Shown here: positions 9,443 through 18,924 of the stretch, in pieces | Numbering within the stretch: the stretch's first letter is position 1 | How the letters are laid out: each line of letters opens with the position of its first letter | Assembly (NCBI GenBank): GCA_900556625.1 | Contig: USPQ01000009.1 | Span: forward strand, 1-60,629 | Origin: an uncultured Bacteroides sp. | GTDB lineage: Bacteria; Bacteroidota; Bacteroidia; Bacteroidales; Bacteroidaceae | Direction of reading: 5' to 3' | DNA length: 60,629 nucleotides | The notes under the pieces: generated by a model | What the model saw: only the letters and a program-made list of their open reading frames with translations | Database searches by the model: none | What the model was told of the DNA's origin: nothing | Position numbers and translations under genes: made by a program

Positions 9443-10396
9443 TTACTTTCGATTATATTCTCTATACTGTAGGCATTTAGCTAACATCCACCATGTTATT
9501 GGTGTATATTTAGCTAGATTCATCAACCTACCAATGGGATCTTTTAGGAAATACATACCATATTTTAATGCTTCATTGCGGCTTAATCCCAACCTACCAG
9601 ATAATAGTTGGCAGTATGTAAGATTACGTGAGATACGTCCACGAGCTCTTAGAAAACCAAGAGGCAATGTAACAGGCAAACGCTTTATAATACGTTTCTC
9701 CCAATCAACAATATTCGGAGCATTATTCCAACGTATCATCATCTTATTGAGCCATCCCTGAGTACGAGCCACATCAACACCATCACTTACAAAAAGAATT
9801 TCAGGAATGAACCCCCATTTACCGTATGTCGCCACCATTCCCCAAAACTCTAAATCTTCAGTAATACGCAAATCTTTACGCATACCACCAATGTCCACAA
9901 TAACTTCCTTGCGAATCACTACACTACCCGTACAAACATGCATATTGTCCGCCCAAAACGAGAAAAAGTCATCTAATATAAATGGCCTTTTATATTGCGC
10001 ATAACAAATAGGAACTATGGATGAGCCAGAAACTGTTAGGTGACGCTGAGCCACATTCACAGCCACACAATCAAGATGCTTATCGAGGAACGCAACAGTC
10101 TTCTCTATAAAACCCTGCTCCCAATAATCATCCGCATCTAAATAGGCACAATAGCGACCTTTTGATAATTCCACCCCTTTGTTACGAGCCGCTGATGGTC
10201 CCGCATTCTGTTGTTGATACAATACAATATTTTTTTCAAGTCTAGCTTTAATAACCTCTACCGAATTATCCGTACTGCCATCATCCACCAATATCACCTC
10301 ATAGGAATATAATGTAGTTTGATTGAAGATAGAGTCCAAACAACGTTCCAATAAAGGTACAGCATTATAAACTGGAATTATAATTGAAATATCCAT
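9443..10396 (-). CDS. Glycosyltransferase family 2
   Basis: A 317-residue GT-A enzyme. It shows the N-terminal ISIIIPVYNAVPLLERCLDSI, VDDGSTDNS, QQNAGPSAARNKGV, and the metal/nucleotide-binding CAYLDADDYW, followed by ITEDLEFW near residue 175, a usual GT2 catalytic Asp region. It transfers a sugar from a nucleotide donor to the lipid-linked repeat unit in the cytosol; the specificity cannot be read. Its start overlaps the stop of the pyruvyl transferase-like gene (TAATG), so translation is probably coupled. Confidence 0.92.
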   Translation of the reverse strand: MDISIIIPVYNAVPLLERCLDSIFNQTTLYSYEVILVDDGSTDNSVEVIKARLEKNIVLYQQQNAGPSAARNKGVELSKGRYCAYLDADDYWEQGFIEKTVAFLDKHLDCVAVNVAQRHLTVSGSSIVPICYAQYKRPFILDDFFSFWADNMHVCTGSVVIRKEVIVDIGGMRKDLRITEDLEFWGMVATYGKWGFIPEILFVSDGVDVARTQGWLNKMMIRWNNAPNIVDWEKRIIKRLPVTLPLGFLRARGRISRNLTYCQLLSGRLGLSRNEALKYGMYFLKDPIGRLMNLAKYTPITWWMLAKCLQYREYNRK

Positions 10397-11529
10397 TATA
10401 AACTCTCCTTGCTACATTTCATTAATAGATTATCGATAAAAGCCTTAGACTTCACCAATTCAGTCTCTTTAATACTATTTATATATGAAAAATTGAAAGG
10501 ATAATCATAAGCAAACTCCCACTCTTTCTGTGAAGTAAGAATACAATCGTTTAGTCCAAAAAGTGTCATCAAACTTTGCATGCGCGAATTTACCTTATGC
10601 CGATGACGATTGAATACAAACACCGGTTTATTGAAAAGTATTGAAAATGCAGTGCCATGAAATGAATTTGAAATAAACGCCTTACAATGATATATCATTG
10701 ATACAAATTCCTTCGGACCGGCTTTCATTAAATTCTTATCAGCATACAACAATGGATATGTATCAGCTATTGCGTAAATTTTTAGATTATGTCTACGAGC
10801 ATACTCTTTTGCAAACAACTTCAATTCTTGGTTACCCTCAAAATCATAAATCAATAGATAATCTTTTGTGAAAGCAGTAGGCACCATCATTTCCTCCCAT
10901 TGTTCCGCTGAAAGCAAAAACACAGGATCTAGCACCCATGTTCCTTCTATCTCCATATCTTTCAGTATTGCCAAACCATGTACCTCACGTACTGAAACAG
11001 CATCAAAAGTATCAAGCAAAGTCTTGATACGAGCTTTGTTTTCCGAATCGATATCCAAATAAGAAAAACTTGCTGCATACGAAGCCTTATATCCTTTCTT
11101 TACAAAGTCAAGATAAAAAACAGGATCACGACCTGCTTCATAAAACACATTCCAGACTTGGTCACTGCCTACCAAATACAAATCCGCTTGCGGAGGATTC
11201 TGACAAATAGCGTCACAAGAAGTATATTTTGTGGCAGTTTCCTTCAATACTTGATGATTAAACTCATCAAATACTCTTTTTCTCCCCATAGTCGTTTTTC
11301 TTTGTAGATATTTCATAATACGATAGACAAAACGCGTCAATGCATACCTACTCAACTTTGATTCCGGGTTTACCCACTTATAGTCATACTTACGGGTTAA
11401 GTAATCGGGCTGATAGTTAATAATTTCCACCTGATGTCCTAAATTTATGAGATATTGCTGTAAAGCATAAGCCTGCAATGATGCTCCATAATTATAAACA
11501 TCATAAGTTGTTAGTGTATTAATTTTCAT
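10396..11529 (-). CDS. Polysaccharide pyruvyl transferase family protein
   Basis: 377 residues matching PF04230: the N-terminal TTYDVYNYGASLQAYALQQYL (the sugar-binding start of the family), LVGSDQVWN near residue 125, YASFSYLD, and the C-terminal KAFISNSFHGTAFSILFNKPVFVF. Members add pyruvate ketals to capsule sugars from phosphoenolpyruvate, or act as a divergent glycosyltransferase-like fold; which applies here is not clear. It lies between two GT2 genes in the CPS operon. Confidence 0.9.
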   Translation of the reverse strand: MKINTLTTYDVYNYGASLQAYALQQYLINLGHQVEIINYQPDYLTRKYDYKWVNPESKLSRYALTRFVYRIMKYLQRKTTMGRKRVFDEFNHQVLKETATKYTSCDAICQNPPQADLYLVGSDQVWNVFYEAGRDPVFYLDFVKKGYKASYAASFSYLDIDSENKARIKTLLDTFDAVSVREVHGLAILKDMEIEGTWVLDPVFLLSAEQWEEMMVPTAFTKDYLLIYDFEGNQELKLFAKEYARRHNLKIYAIADTYPLLYADKNLMKAGPKEFVSMIYHCKAFISNSFHGTAFSILFNKPVFVFNRHRHKVNSRMQSLMTLFGLNDCILTSQKEWEFAYDYPFNFSYINSIKETELVKSKAFIDNLLMKCSKESL

Positions 11530-11540
11530 CTAACTTTAAG

Positions 11541-12425
11541 TTACATTTTATATAGTATGTTATGGATAAAATAAGAAAATTGGTACAACCCAAGAATCGG
11601 TTTGGAAATATGTTTATATTTACGGTAATACAAAATTTGGCTATTCAAAAGTAATCGTTGTTTTTGCTTTGAAAAAGTACCACTACTACCACCTTCATAA
11701 TGAAGAACTTCTACAGCAGGATCAAAATAGACTTTATAACCTACACTTGCTAATCGCTCTGCCAATATAACTTCTTCAAAATATAAAAAAGTAACATTAT
11801 CAAACATTCCAGCCTTCTTAAAGGCTTCTGCTTTTACCATCATAAACGCCCCACACACCCAATAAGTATAATGAGCCCCAAGTCGTAATGGCATAGTAGA
11901 AATATTTATATTTTTCTTCTTTCGAAGAAAAGGAAATAAGTTCCACCCTATAGTACGATAAGGTGACACATAGCGATCGTGTGGTGATTGATCACATTTG
12001 TCAACTCCTAAGATACGAGGTCCTATACACCCCATCTCATTATTTTCTGAAAGTTTGTGTGCTAGATAATCCAAAATATAACTTTGCTTTATCTCAATAT
12101 CATCATTAGAGAACAAATAATAAGCAAAATTTCCAATTCTCTCCAGAAAGTTAACGCCTAAATTATTCCCCTTAGCATATCCCAAGTTTTCCTGACTCCA
12201 TATGAGATATCCTCGGTTTGTATCATCCAGCCTTTTACACGGATCATCTACAAAAGTTAATTCACATTGAGTTGCTAACTCTATACTATCATCCAAAGTA
12301 GCTGCTACGTTTACTACTACAACAGTATATGATGTAGATAATTTAGAGAGTTGCTCTTTTATATAATTTCTTGTACCCTTAGGGTTACGATAGGAGACAA
12401 TGATAACCCCTATTTTATTTTCCAT
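11541..12425 (-). CDS. Glycosyltransferase family 2 (rhamnosyltransferase-like)
   Basis: 294 residues from the start MENKIGVIIVSYRNP at 12425, which sets the GT2 first strand at the N-terminus; an upstream ATG at 12524 would add 33 residues that overlap the previous gene. It shows YYLFSNDDIEI (the D-D motif), YWVCGAFMMVKAEAFKKAGMFD and FLYFEEVILAERLASVGY, an arrangement typical of WbbL/RfbF-like GT2 enzymes, many of which use dTDP-L-rhamnose. The donor is a guess from family resemblance. The gene overlaps the upstream GT4 by 11 bases. Confidence 0.9.
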   Translation of the reverse strand: MENKIGVIIVSYRNPKGTRNYIKEQLSKLSTSYTVVVVNVAATLDDSIELATQCELTFVDDPCKRLDDTNRGYLIWSQENLGYAKGNNLGVNFLERIGNFAYYLFSNDDIEIKQSYILDYLAHKLSENNEMGCIGPRILGVDKCDQSPHDRYVSPYRTIGWNLFPFLRKKKNINISTMPLRLGAHYTYWVCGAFMMVKAEAFKKAGMFDNVTFLYFEEVILAERLASVGYKVYFDPAVEVLHYEGGSSGTFSKQKQRLLLNSQILYYRKYKHISKPILGLYQFSYFIHNILYKM

Positions 12426-13602
12426 ATTTATTCCTATGATTAATAGCAATGTAGCAAGCGTCCATGATACTTTGTGCAGCACGTTCAGGTGTATGATGCG
12501 ATACAATCTCACGTGACACTTCACCCATTTGTTTTAAATCGGCTGAACGCTTCACTATCTCTTGTAATGTCCTCACTATACTATCTTTATCTAAAGGGTC
12601 GAATACCCATCCATTTTCATGGTGCACCAATTCCGGATGACAACCATTATACTTTGATGTAGCTATTGGCAAACCACATGCCATCGCCTCAGGTACCACC
12701 AAACTCCAATTATCCTCCAAAGTAGGAATAATAAAACAATCTGCCGCTTTATAATAAGAAGCTATCAAGTCATAATCCACTGCACCAGCTAACATCACAT
12801 CAGGAATGTTTTTAACAGTAATCAATTGCTTAATTTCACCCATTTGTGCACCATTTCCTACACAAACCAATGTGACATCACTCTCCTCCCTCTCCTTGAA
12901 AGAGCACCAAGCCTCTATAAGTTCTTTAACTCCCTTTCGAGGAATCAATTGCCCTACGAATAATATCATGGTGTTTTTGCAGCCTAACATAGCTCGAAGA
13001 GTTGAAACAACATCATCAGACGTTTCAGCCACAGCTTTACTCAATCCAACCACATCAGCTACCATATGCCCATGAGTCAATCTATTTTTCGGATAACCAA
13101 TCTCTGCAAGATACTCTTCTGTCTGCACACCATTACAATCAATAGCATCAATCCAATGAGACACAAACTTACGATAAGCAGTACGTAATTTGCCTGCATT
13201 CCGTTCTGTATGCTTCGTACGTTCATAGCACATCACATGTGGTACTCCCTTTAAAAATCGTGTAACAAGAGCAGCATAAGTCCATTGCATAAATCCGTCA
13301 GACACCAGCACATCAGGTTTTGTTTGCATTACCTGTTTGATAAGACCTGGACTAAGAGGAATACGGATGCTGGAGTTAGCTTTTGAAGCATTATCCACCT
13401 TAGGTCTATTGCCGATCCGCAGTTCTCTTTCACGTGCAATAGCTCGATCTCCCAACACTGCTTTCAATTTATCCTGTGTGCGTTTTGGAGGGATATCTTT
13501 ATAATATACTACCGTAAGCTGGTGACCACACATTTCATCAAGAGCTTTAAAAACAGGTATGCGATAATCAAGAAAGCTCCTAGTAACCCATGTTATTTTC
13601 AT
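12415..13602 (-). CDS. Glycosyltransferase family 4
   Basis: A 395-residue GT-B enzyme. The C-terminal domain starts at MILFVGQLIPRKGVKELIEAW, and the donor site lies in DCFIIPTLEDNWSLVVPEAMACGLPI, with the two Glu of the EX7E motif near residues 300-310. It transfers a nucleotide-activated sugar with retention to the repeat unit; the specificity is unknown. It overlaps the Wzy-like gene before it by 23 bases and the GT2 after it by 11 bases, so the three are likely co-translated. Confidence 0.93.
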   Translation of the reverse strand: MKITWVTRSFLDYRIPVFKALDEMCGHQLTVVYYKDIPPKRTQDKLKAVLGDRAIARERELRIGNRPKVDNASKANSSIRIPLSPGLIKQVMQTKPDVLVSDGFMQWTYAALVTRFLKGVPHVMCYERTKHTERNAGKLRTAYRKFVSHWIDAIDCNGVQTEEYLAEIGYPKNRLTHGHMVADVVGLSKAVAETSDDVVSTLRAMLGCKNTMILFVGQLIPRKGVKELIEAWCSFKEREESDVTLVCVGNGAQMGEIKQLITVKNIPDVMLAGAVDYDLIASYYKAADCFIIPTLEDNWSLVVPEAMACGLPIATSKYNGCHPELVHHENGWVFDPLDKDSIVRTLQEIVKRSADLKQMGEVSREIVSHHTPERAAQSIMDACYIAINHRNKYGK

Positions 13603-14767
13603 ATTTTCTAAGTATTATAAAAGCAAAAGCAATTAATGCATATACAGTAGGTGCTACATAGTTCCAATCAGAACCGATAGCAGGGAAAGCATTACAGTTA
13701 ACGATAGTAGCTACCATAGCAGGCAAGAGAATAACAGCATACCTATTGGTAGACTGAAAACGATAAACCTTTAAAAACCATTTAAATATAAAATTAATAA
13801 ATATCACCACACCCACAATTCCCGTATTAACCAATACTGAAATGAAAGAGTTATGAGCAGAAATGACCGCAAGACCAATATACTCTACTATACGACGCTC
13901 ACCCACAATAAGACCATTACCTATAAGCGGATTTTCGTCCCATAATTTAAAGGCAGCTTCCCAAATAGCTTTTCGCCCCGAACCATTTTCAATTTTTTCC
14001 ATGGAACGCCCCGGGAAAAGAAGTTCAAATATAAAATCCTGAAAGTAAGAATAGATAAAATACAAAGTAATACATATAAAAATAACAATACCTATATTCA
14101 TTCCTCTCTTATATTGAGATGACATCAAAATGACCAAACCAATAACAAATGAAATATAAGAAGCCGAACTGGTACCTATAACCAACATAAAAGCATTGTA
14201 AAAAATAAGATATTTCATCTCTTTAAAAGAAAATATCTTGTGTTTTACAGCACTCAACAATAGCAGTAAAGCAATCATAGAAGTCATAGTATAAGCATTA
14301 GTATGAAAGTAACTAAATCCATACTTTATGATTTTATTCATCATATCCATCGCCGTACTTGCAGTAGCCAATAACACAATGTATAAAAGAGCCTGCTTCA
14401 GACTGCGGATATAATAGATTGTTAAACAGACTATCATGAAACTACATAACACCTCAATACCTTTAAATAGTATAGTGCCTGCACTCCCAGCCCATAAAAA
14501 GCTGAGCGTAGCAAAAATATAATAGGCCAAAAACGGGAATACCTTTGATGAGAACCGACTTATTTTAGATGAGTTCTGAATAATTACAATCATTGACATC
14601 GAAATGCCTAAAAGAGCCAAAGAAGTCCCACTATCTACAGTTGTCGCATAGCTACCTACTTCACGTGCGACGTTAAAGAAAGTTTTGCGTGCAATAAAAA
14701 TAAAAGTAATCAAGGTTAACGTCCATATCTGTTTAGGATACAACCTATAAATCTGTTTTAACGTCAT
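13580..14767 (-). CDS. O-antigen polymerase/ligase-like membrane protein (Wzy candidate)
   Basis: 395 residues, almost entirely hydrophobic, with about 10-12 transmembrane segments and one larger loop in the second half. The loop contains ENPLIGNGLIVGERR and SAHNSFISVLVNTGIVG, matching the conserved NPLxGxG and HNSFL elements of the Wzy_C/O-antigen ligase family (PF04932). In a Wzx/Wzy pathway it would polymerise flipped repeat units on the periplasmic side. It is the only such gene in this CPS operon, so it is the best candidate for the polymerase. Confidence 0.85.
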   Translation of the reverse strand: MTLKQIYRLYPKQIWTLTLITFIFIARKTFFNVAREVGSYATTVDSGTSLALLGISMSMIVIIQNSSKISRFSSKVFPFLAYYIFATLSFLWAGSAGTILFKGIEVLCSFMIVCLTIYYIRSLKQALLYIVLLATASTAMDMMNKIIKYGFSYFHTNAYTMTSMIALLLLLSAVKHKIFSFKEMKYLIFYNAFMLVIGTSSASYISFVIGLVILMSSQYKRGMNIGIVIFICITLYFIYSYFQDFIFELLFPGRSMEKIENGSGRKAIWEAAFKLWDENPLIGNGLIVGERRIVEYIGLAVISAHNSFISVLVNTGIVGVVIFINFIFKWFLKVYRFQSTNRYAVILLPAMVATIVNCNAFPAIGSDWNYVAPTVYALIAFAFIILRKYENNMGY

Positions 14768-14783
14768 TACAAATTAATTAAAA

Positions 14784-15215
14784 TCAAACACGAAACTTGC
14801 CTGCTTTAGATATAACTAAACCAAACACCTTAGATAATGCTATAGGAATAGTTGTACCCAACAACACATAAAAAACCATCCATACATCCACATCGAATGA
14901 TATGAAAGGAAAATCTGCTATTTTTTCTAAAGGATATCCATAAAACCAGCATTGAAACCAGTTTACTAGTTTAAAACCTAAAAAATGTAAGAGCATAATA
15001 CTAAAACTGTATTCACCACATATTGCTATCCACTTTCCTATTTTGACTTTTTCCACTAATTTTGCCAATGAATATACCATTGTAGAGCCAATCATCCCAA
15101 TAAATAATATGGAAACGGGACTTTCATTCTTAATATTATCAGGTTGTAATCTTCCATAAATGCCGTATTGCGTTAAAATGAGCATAAGTACAAAAAGTAG
15201 AATAAATATAACCAC
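14784..15215 (-). pseudogene. Acyltransferase 3 family protein, C-terminal part after an in-frame stop
   Basis: 143 residues read from a GTG at 15215, with about four hydrophobic segments, ending in a normal TM-rich acyltransferase-3 C-terminus (ICGEYSFSIMLLHFLGFKLV is the typical 'YS..iYllH' segment). It is in the same frame as the ORF at 15225-15839 and separated from it only by TAG and three codons. I read both as one 350-residue gene carrying a nonsense codon. Internal initiation at GTG is possible, but a half enzyme without the N-terminal His would be inactive. Confidence 0.8.
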
Positions 15216-15224
15216 ATTCTTATT

Positions 15225-15839
15225 CTACATTGACAATTTAGGCACAAGTTTACTAAATAAATAACCTTCAAAAAACACACCTGAAACTATCATATACTGC
15301 CAAATACAATAAGGACTTTTTAGATGAGAACGTATACACACACTACCCATAATAACAATTAATACAAATACAATAGCTCGTTTGTTAATTAAAGGCATAT
15401 TCCATGTTGATAGAGAAGCAATTTTAAAACCTACTAACCCTATGATTGAGACAATGAGCATAGCTGGACAAAACCACATAGCTCCCATCAGGAGTTCATT
15501 AGATACCATCCTAATAGTTACATCAAATATTCCTTTTCCAAATTGTGCTATTGTTAATTCTGTGTCATATATATTCAAATGATAGAATATATTATGCAAT
15601 AACAGACAGCCAATTCCAGCAACCACAAATGGAACGTAAAGTCTTTTCACCTTTTTCCAAATAAAGTCCATCGGTGTAACGACATATTTCTCTTTAAAAA
15701 AGAAGCCAGCCACAAAAAAGAATACTGCCAAATGATATTGATTCACAAACGCCTCTATTCTGGAATTAGTAGTACAATGCCCCAAAACTACACTAATAAT
15801 AGCAATGCCTTTCATAATAGAAAAAGCCTGGTTATTCAT
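15225..15839 (-). pseudogene. Acyltransferase 3 family protein, N-terminal part ending at an in-frame TAG
   Basis: 204 residues of an integral membrane acyltransferase (PF01757): FSIMKGIAIISVVLGHC carries the conserved His of helix 1, and AVFFFVAGFFFKEKY is the typical second signature. The family O-acetylates exported sugars. The frame stops at TAG (15225-15227) and then continues open in the same frame through the rest of the protein, so one base change explains the break. Its start overlaps the stop of the upstream GT2 gene at 15839. Suppression or read-through cannot be excluded. Confidence 0.85.
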
Positions 15840-16801
15840 TACTTTGTAGATTTCTTCAATTTCAATAACTGTACGCCTATTATACTCGGTAAAAACGATA
15901 CTAACATAGCCCTTATTTTAAGAATAAAGTTCCATGGATGGTAATGCATAATATACCGCTTTGCTTCAGGAAAAACATTTTTCCACATCTCCACATTTTC
16001 CTTCTTGGGAAAACGTAACAATACTTCCTTGGATGCAATTTTCAGATAATTAATAAGAGCTGAAGCGTCACTTAAAAGGCCTTCAGTATAAAAATAGTGT
16101 TCTAACCTGCGAGTAGCCACTATGGCGTCATTTACCTTCTTCATAGAGAATTTTGTAGTTATGCTGTTTGCATTAACATTATAATGATAAAGACACTCAT
16201 CTAAAAATACAGTTTTTGAAGATTGAAGCCTAAGTGGGATCAACATACAACTATCCTCCCACATCGAGATACCTTTCCACAAATCCTGCGAAGCAAAATC
16301 AAAGAAGTCTTTTTTTATCAATTTGTTCCACAAAGCACCATAGATACCTCCAAAAAAGAATGGAGACAATATAACCTCCCTACTGTCATTACGATGCAAA
16401 AAGGTACGCTCTGTTATACCAGCAATGCTATGTTCCCAAAATCCACATCCCACCACATCTGCATCTTGGGCTTCGGCGGTTTCTACCAACGTTTTATACA
16501 TATTAGGATCCACCCAATCATCACTATCACAAAACCCTAAATACTCACCTGTTGCTTTAGAAAGTGCCAATTCGCGAACAGCCGACACACCACAATTGAT
16601 TGATTGTTTCCAAACTGATACATTTCTATTGGGATATTCACTTACCACCTTATTTAAGATCTCAACACTTCTATCCGGAGAGCAATCATCTACAAAAATG
16701 AATTCCATATCTTCCAGCGTTTGCTCAAAAAGTGAACGGGCGCACCGTTCTATAAACGACTCTGCACCATAGACTGGTATAATTACAGAAACTTTAGGCA
16801 T
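15839..16801 (-). CDS. Glycosyltransferase family 2
   Basis: A 320-residue GT-A protein with the N-terminal KVSVIIPVYGAESFIERCARSLFEQ, FVDDCSPDRS, NCGVSAVRE, and the metal-binding LGFCDSDDWVDPNMY near residues 90-105. The C-terminal 60 residues are basic and hydrophobic, as in membrane-associated GT2 enzymes of CPS loci. The donor and acceptor are unknown. It starts one base before the end region of the split GT2 gene upstream and overlaps the acyltransferase gene downstream by one base. Confidence 0.92.
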   Translation of the reverse strand: MPKVSVIIPVYGAESFIERCARSLFEQTLEDMEFIFVDDCSPDRSVEILNKVVSEYPNRNVSVWKQSINCGVSAVRELALSKATGEYLGFCDSDDWVDPNMYKTLVETAEAQDADVVGCGFWEHSIAGITERTFLHRNDSREVILSPFFFGGIYGALWNKLIKKDFFDFASQDLWKGISMWEDSCMLIPLRLQSSKTVFLDECLYHYNVNANSITTKFSMKKVNDAIVATRRLEHYFYTEGLLSDASALINYLKIASKEVLLRFPKKENVEMWKNVFPEAKRYIMHYHPWNFILKIRAMLVSFLPSIIGVQLLKLKKSTK

Positions 16802-16802
16802 A

Positions 16803-17573
16803 CTACAAACGGTTTACTAGAAATTTTAAAATAAAGTCTATGGCATTTACATCACCACAACTCATCACTGTTTTGAAAAGCAAATTCTTCCACTTATTCG
16901 CTTTGTACCGTATATCGGATTTTATATCTAATTGTGACCTAAAATTTAGGAATTTACAGATGAACGACAAGCGTTGTTTCTTGGTTGCTTTCGTTTCACC
17001 GGTATACATGGTTGTCAAAGCATAAAAAATGCCCGAAGCATAACCTTGTTGATAATACTTTCGAAATTCCTCGTTATCAAAATAGCGAGAATATTCTTTG
17101 TATAATAAATCAGAAGTCCTTTGATAATCAATGTAATTTCTTTTTCTATGCACCAATGAATTATCGTTTATCATATAATGATAAAGGCTGTCTGATATAA
17201 TTTGAATAGAATGAACATGCCGACAATACATAAGCGTAAACAGTTCATCTTCGCGCAGCGACACTGTAGGATCAAATCGAATCCCCTGTTGTTCAATAAT
17301 CGATCGTTTAAAAAGTTTATTCCACGCCCACCCCAATGCCTCTGTTTTATTCAGATATTCTATTGTTTTCGAAAGGTCTTTCTTTTCCACATATCCAGGA
17401 ACTAACGAAAGAGTTCTATAATCACCCAAAGGCAACTCGCGAATGTATCCGGAAAATATAATATCACAAGAAACACTAGAAGAGACTACTTTGAAATAGG
17501 ACTCATAAAAATCTTCTTCCACCCAATCATCTGCATCCATAAATGCCACCCACTCCCCCCGTGCTCTTTTCAA
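16803..17573 (-). pseudogene. Glycosyltransferase family 2, C-terminal part out of frame after a G10 tract
   Basis: 256 residues that begin inside the GT2 domain: KRARGEWVAFMDADDWVEEDF holds the metal-binding D-x-D-D, followed by WNKLFKRSIIEQ and SLREDELFTLMYC. There is no N-terminal nucleotide-binding part, which is in the ORF at 17590-17808. In this frame the sequence upstream reads G-V-S-K-A-R-N-I-G, the standard GT2 motif, up to a run of ten G on the coding strand. The gene would be complete at about 330 residues with nine G in the tract. Confidence 0.85.
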
Positions 17574-17589
17574 ACCTATATTACGAGCC

Positions 17590-17808
17590 TTACTTACCCC
17601 CCCCCCGTTTAATATTTATTAACATTACAAATAGAGAGCTATCCAAGTATTCAGCCGCAATATCTTGAGAGTTGTCGGTACTTCCATCATTGACCAATAT
17701 AACTTCAATATCTTTAAAAGTTTGCTTCATCACACTGTCGAGCGAACGTCGTAGAAATTGCGAAGCATTATAAAAAGGTATAATAACAGATAGTTTCGGA
17801 ACATTCAT
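17590..17808 (-). pseudogene. Glycosyltransferase family 2, N-terminal part ending after a G10 tract (phase-variable candidate)
   Basis: 72 residues with an ideal GT2 N-terminus (KLSVIIPFYNASQFLRRSLDSV, LVNDGSTDNSQDIA), ending IKRGGGK-stop because the coding strand has ten consecutive G (C at 17597-17606 on the plus strand). With nine G the frame becomes K-R-G-G-V-S-K-A-R-N-I-G and joins the downstream ORF exactly at the conserved NxGVSxARN motif. This is the expected signature of on/off control by slipped-strand mispairing. A homopolymer sequencing error is the main alternative. Confidence 0.85.
17597..17606. repeat. Homopolymer of 10 C (G on coding strand), frame-determining
   Basis: Ten consecutive C on the plus strand inside a GT2 reading frame. 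It is the longest G/C homopolymer I noticed in the window. Ten units put the gene out of frame; 6, 9 or 12 would put it in frame. Confidence 0.9.
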
Positions 17809-17824
17809 ATGTAATTAAAATTAA

Positions 17825-18811
17825 TTAGTTAATAACCTTACGTTTCTTTCCTTTCAATTTCACCCATCTGTATAAAATGCAGTAAATTCTTGAATAGATA
17901 AAATAGAGAGGAAGAAATGAAATAAACAACAAATATTTCTTATCAATATTTTTTTTCACAATTTGAGCATTGGATAAATCAGTTAGATAGTCAGTCACTT
18001 TTTTATACCTGCTCACACTAAACTTTAATTCAGGGATAAACGAATTTAAAATATAGCCAAAGACAAGTTTTCGCCGGATAATATGTTCCACCTCATTAGA
18101 TGCAACTAAACCGCTCACAATATTCATCGTCCTTTCCATGTAATCCGAAGAGGTAATTGATGTATTCATTGTAGAAGCAGAGTTCACATAATATTCATAT
18201 ACCACCTCTTTTATTTGAAGAAATTTCTTCACCTTCGTTGCAATGCCTATATTCGTTATCCAATCTTCGCCAATGACTATTTTATTTCGGATAGACAGAT
18301 TAAAAATATCCTCATCAAATAATGATTTTCGATACAATCCACCCCACAAGAAGGGGAGCAGTTCATTCTCAAGCATCTTTTGAATATAACATGTGGTGTT
18401 GGTTATTTCAGAAATCAAAAGGGCGGAATACTTACACTGTCCGAAGCTATTCACTGTCATATAATTCCCTTTCACTACATCATAGCCTTTGGATATCTCC
18501 CTGTACAATTTTTCTAAAGCATTCAATGGCATTGTGTCATCGGCATCAACAAAACACAAATACTCTCCTTTCGCCACCCGATAACCATTCAAACGTGACG
18601 CATTCGCCCCCAGATTTTCTTGTTCCATTACTTTAATGCGACTGTCCTTATTCGCCCAAGTACGACAGATATTCAAGGAACTGTCTGGACTACCATCGTT
18701 TACTAAAATTAATTCAAAATTCCGATAAGATTGATTTATCACAGAATTTATACATCTATCAAGATATTTTTCCGCTTTATAAATCGGAATAATTATTGAA
18801 ATATGGGGCAT
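17825..18811 (-). CDS. Glycosyltransferase family 2
   Basis: A 328-residue GT-A protein: HISIIIPIYKAEKYLDRCINSV at the N-terminus, LVNDGSPDSS, the NLGANASRLNG variant of the ASxARNxG motif, and the metal-binding LCFVDADDTMP. GEDWITN near residue 190 fits the catalytic-base segment. The C-terminal 40 residues are hydrophobic and then strongly basic (KLKGKKRK), consistent with membrane association. The specificity is unknown. It lies just upstream of the G10-interrupted GT2 and appears complete. Confidence 0.92.
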   Translation of the reverse strand: MPHISIIIPIYKAEKYLDRCINSVINQSYRNFELILVNDGSPDSSLNICRTWANKDSRIKVMEQENLGANASRLNGYRVAKGEYLCFVDADDTMPLNALEKLYREISKGYDVVKGNYMTVNSFGQCKYSALLISEITNTTCYIQKMLENELLPFLWGGLYRKSLFDEDIFNLSIRNKIVIGEDWITNIGIATKVKKFLQIKEVVYEYYVNSASTMNTSITSSDYMERTMNIVSGLVASNEVEHIIRRKLVFGYILNSFIPELKFSVSRYKKVTDYLTDLSNAQIVKKNIDKKYLLFISFLPLYFIYSRIYCILYRWVKLKGKKRKVIN

Positions 18812-18924
18812 AAGTTATTATAAAAAAAAGAATAATTATCTTGAGCCTATCAGAAAGCTATAAACAATGGGAATAACCTTTTGAAATAAATATCTCATAA
18901 TGTATCAGATAAGTATTCATGCCA

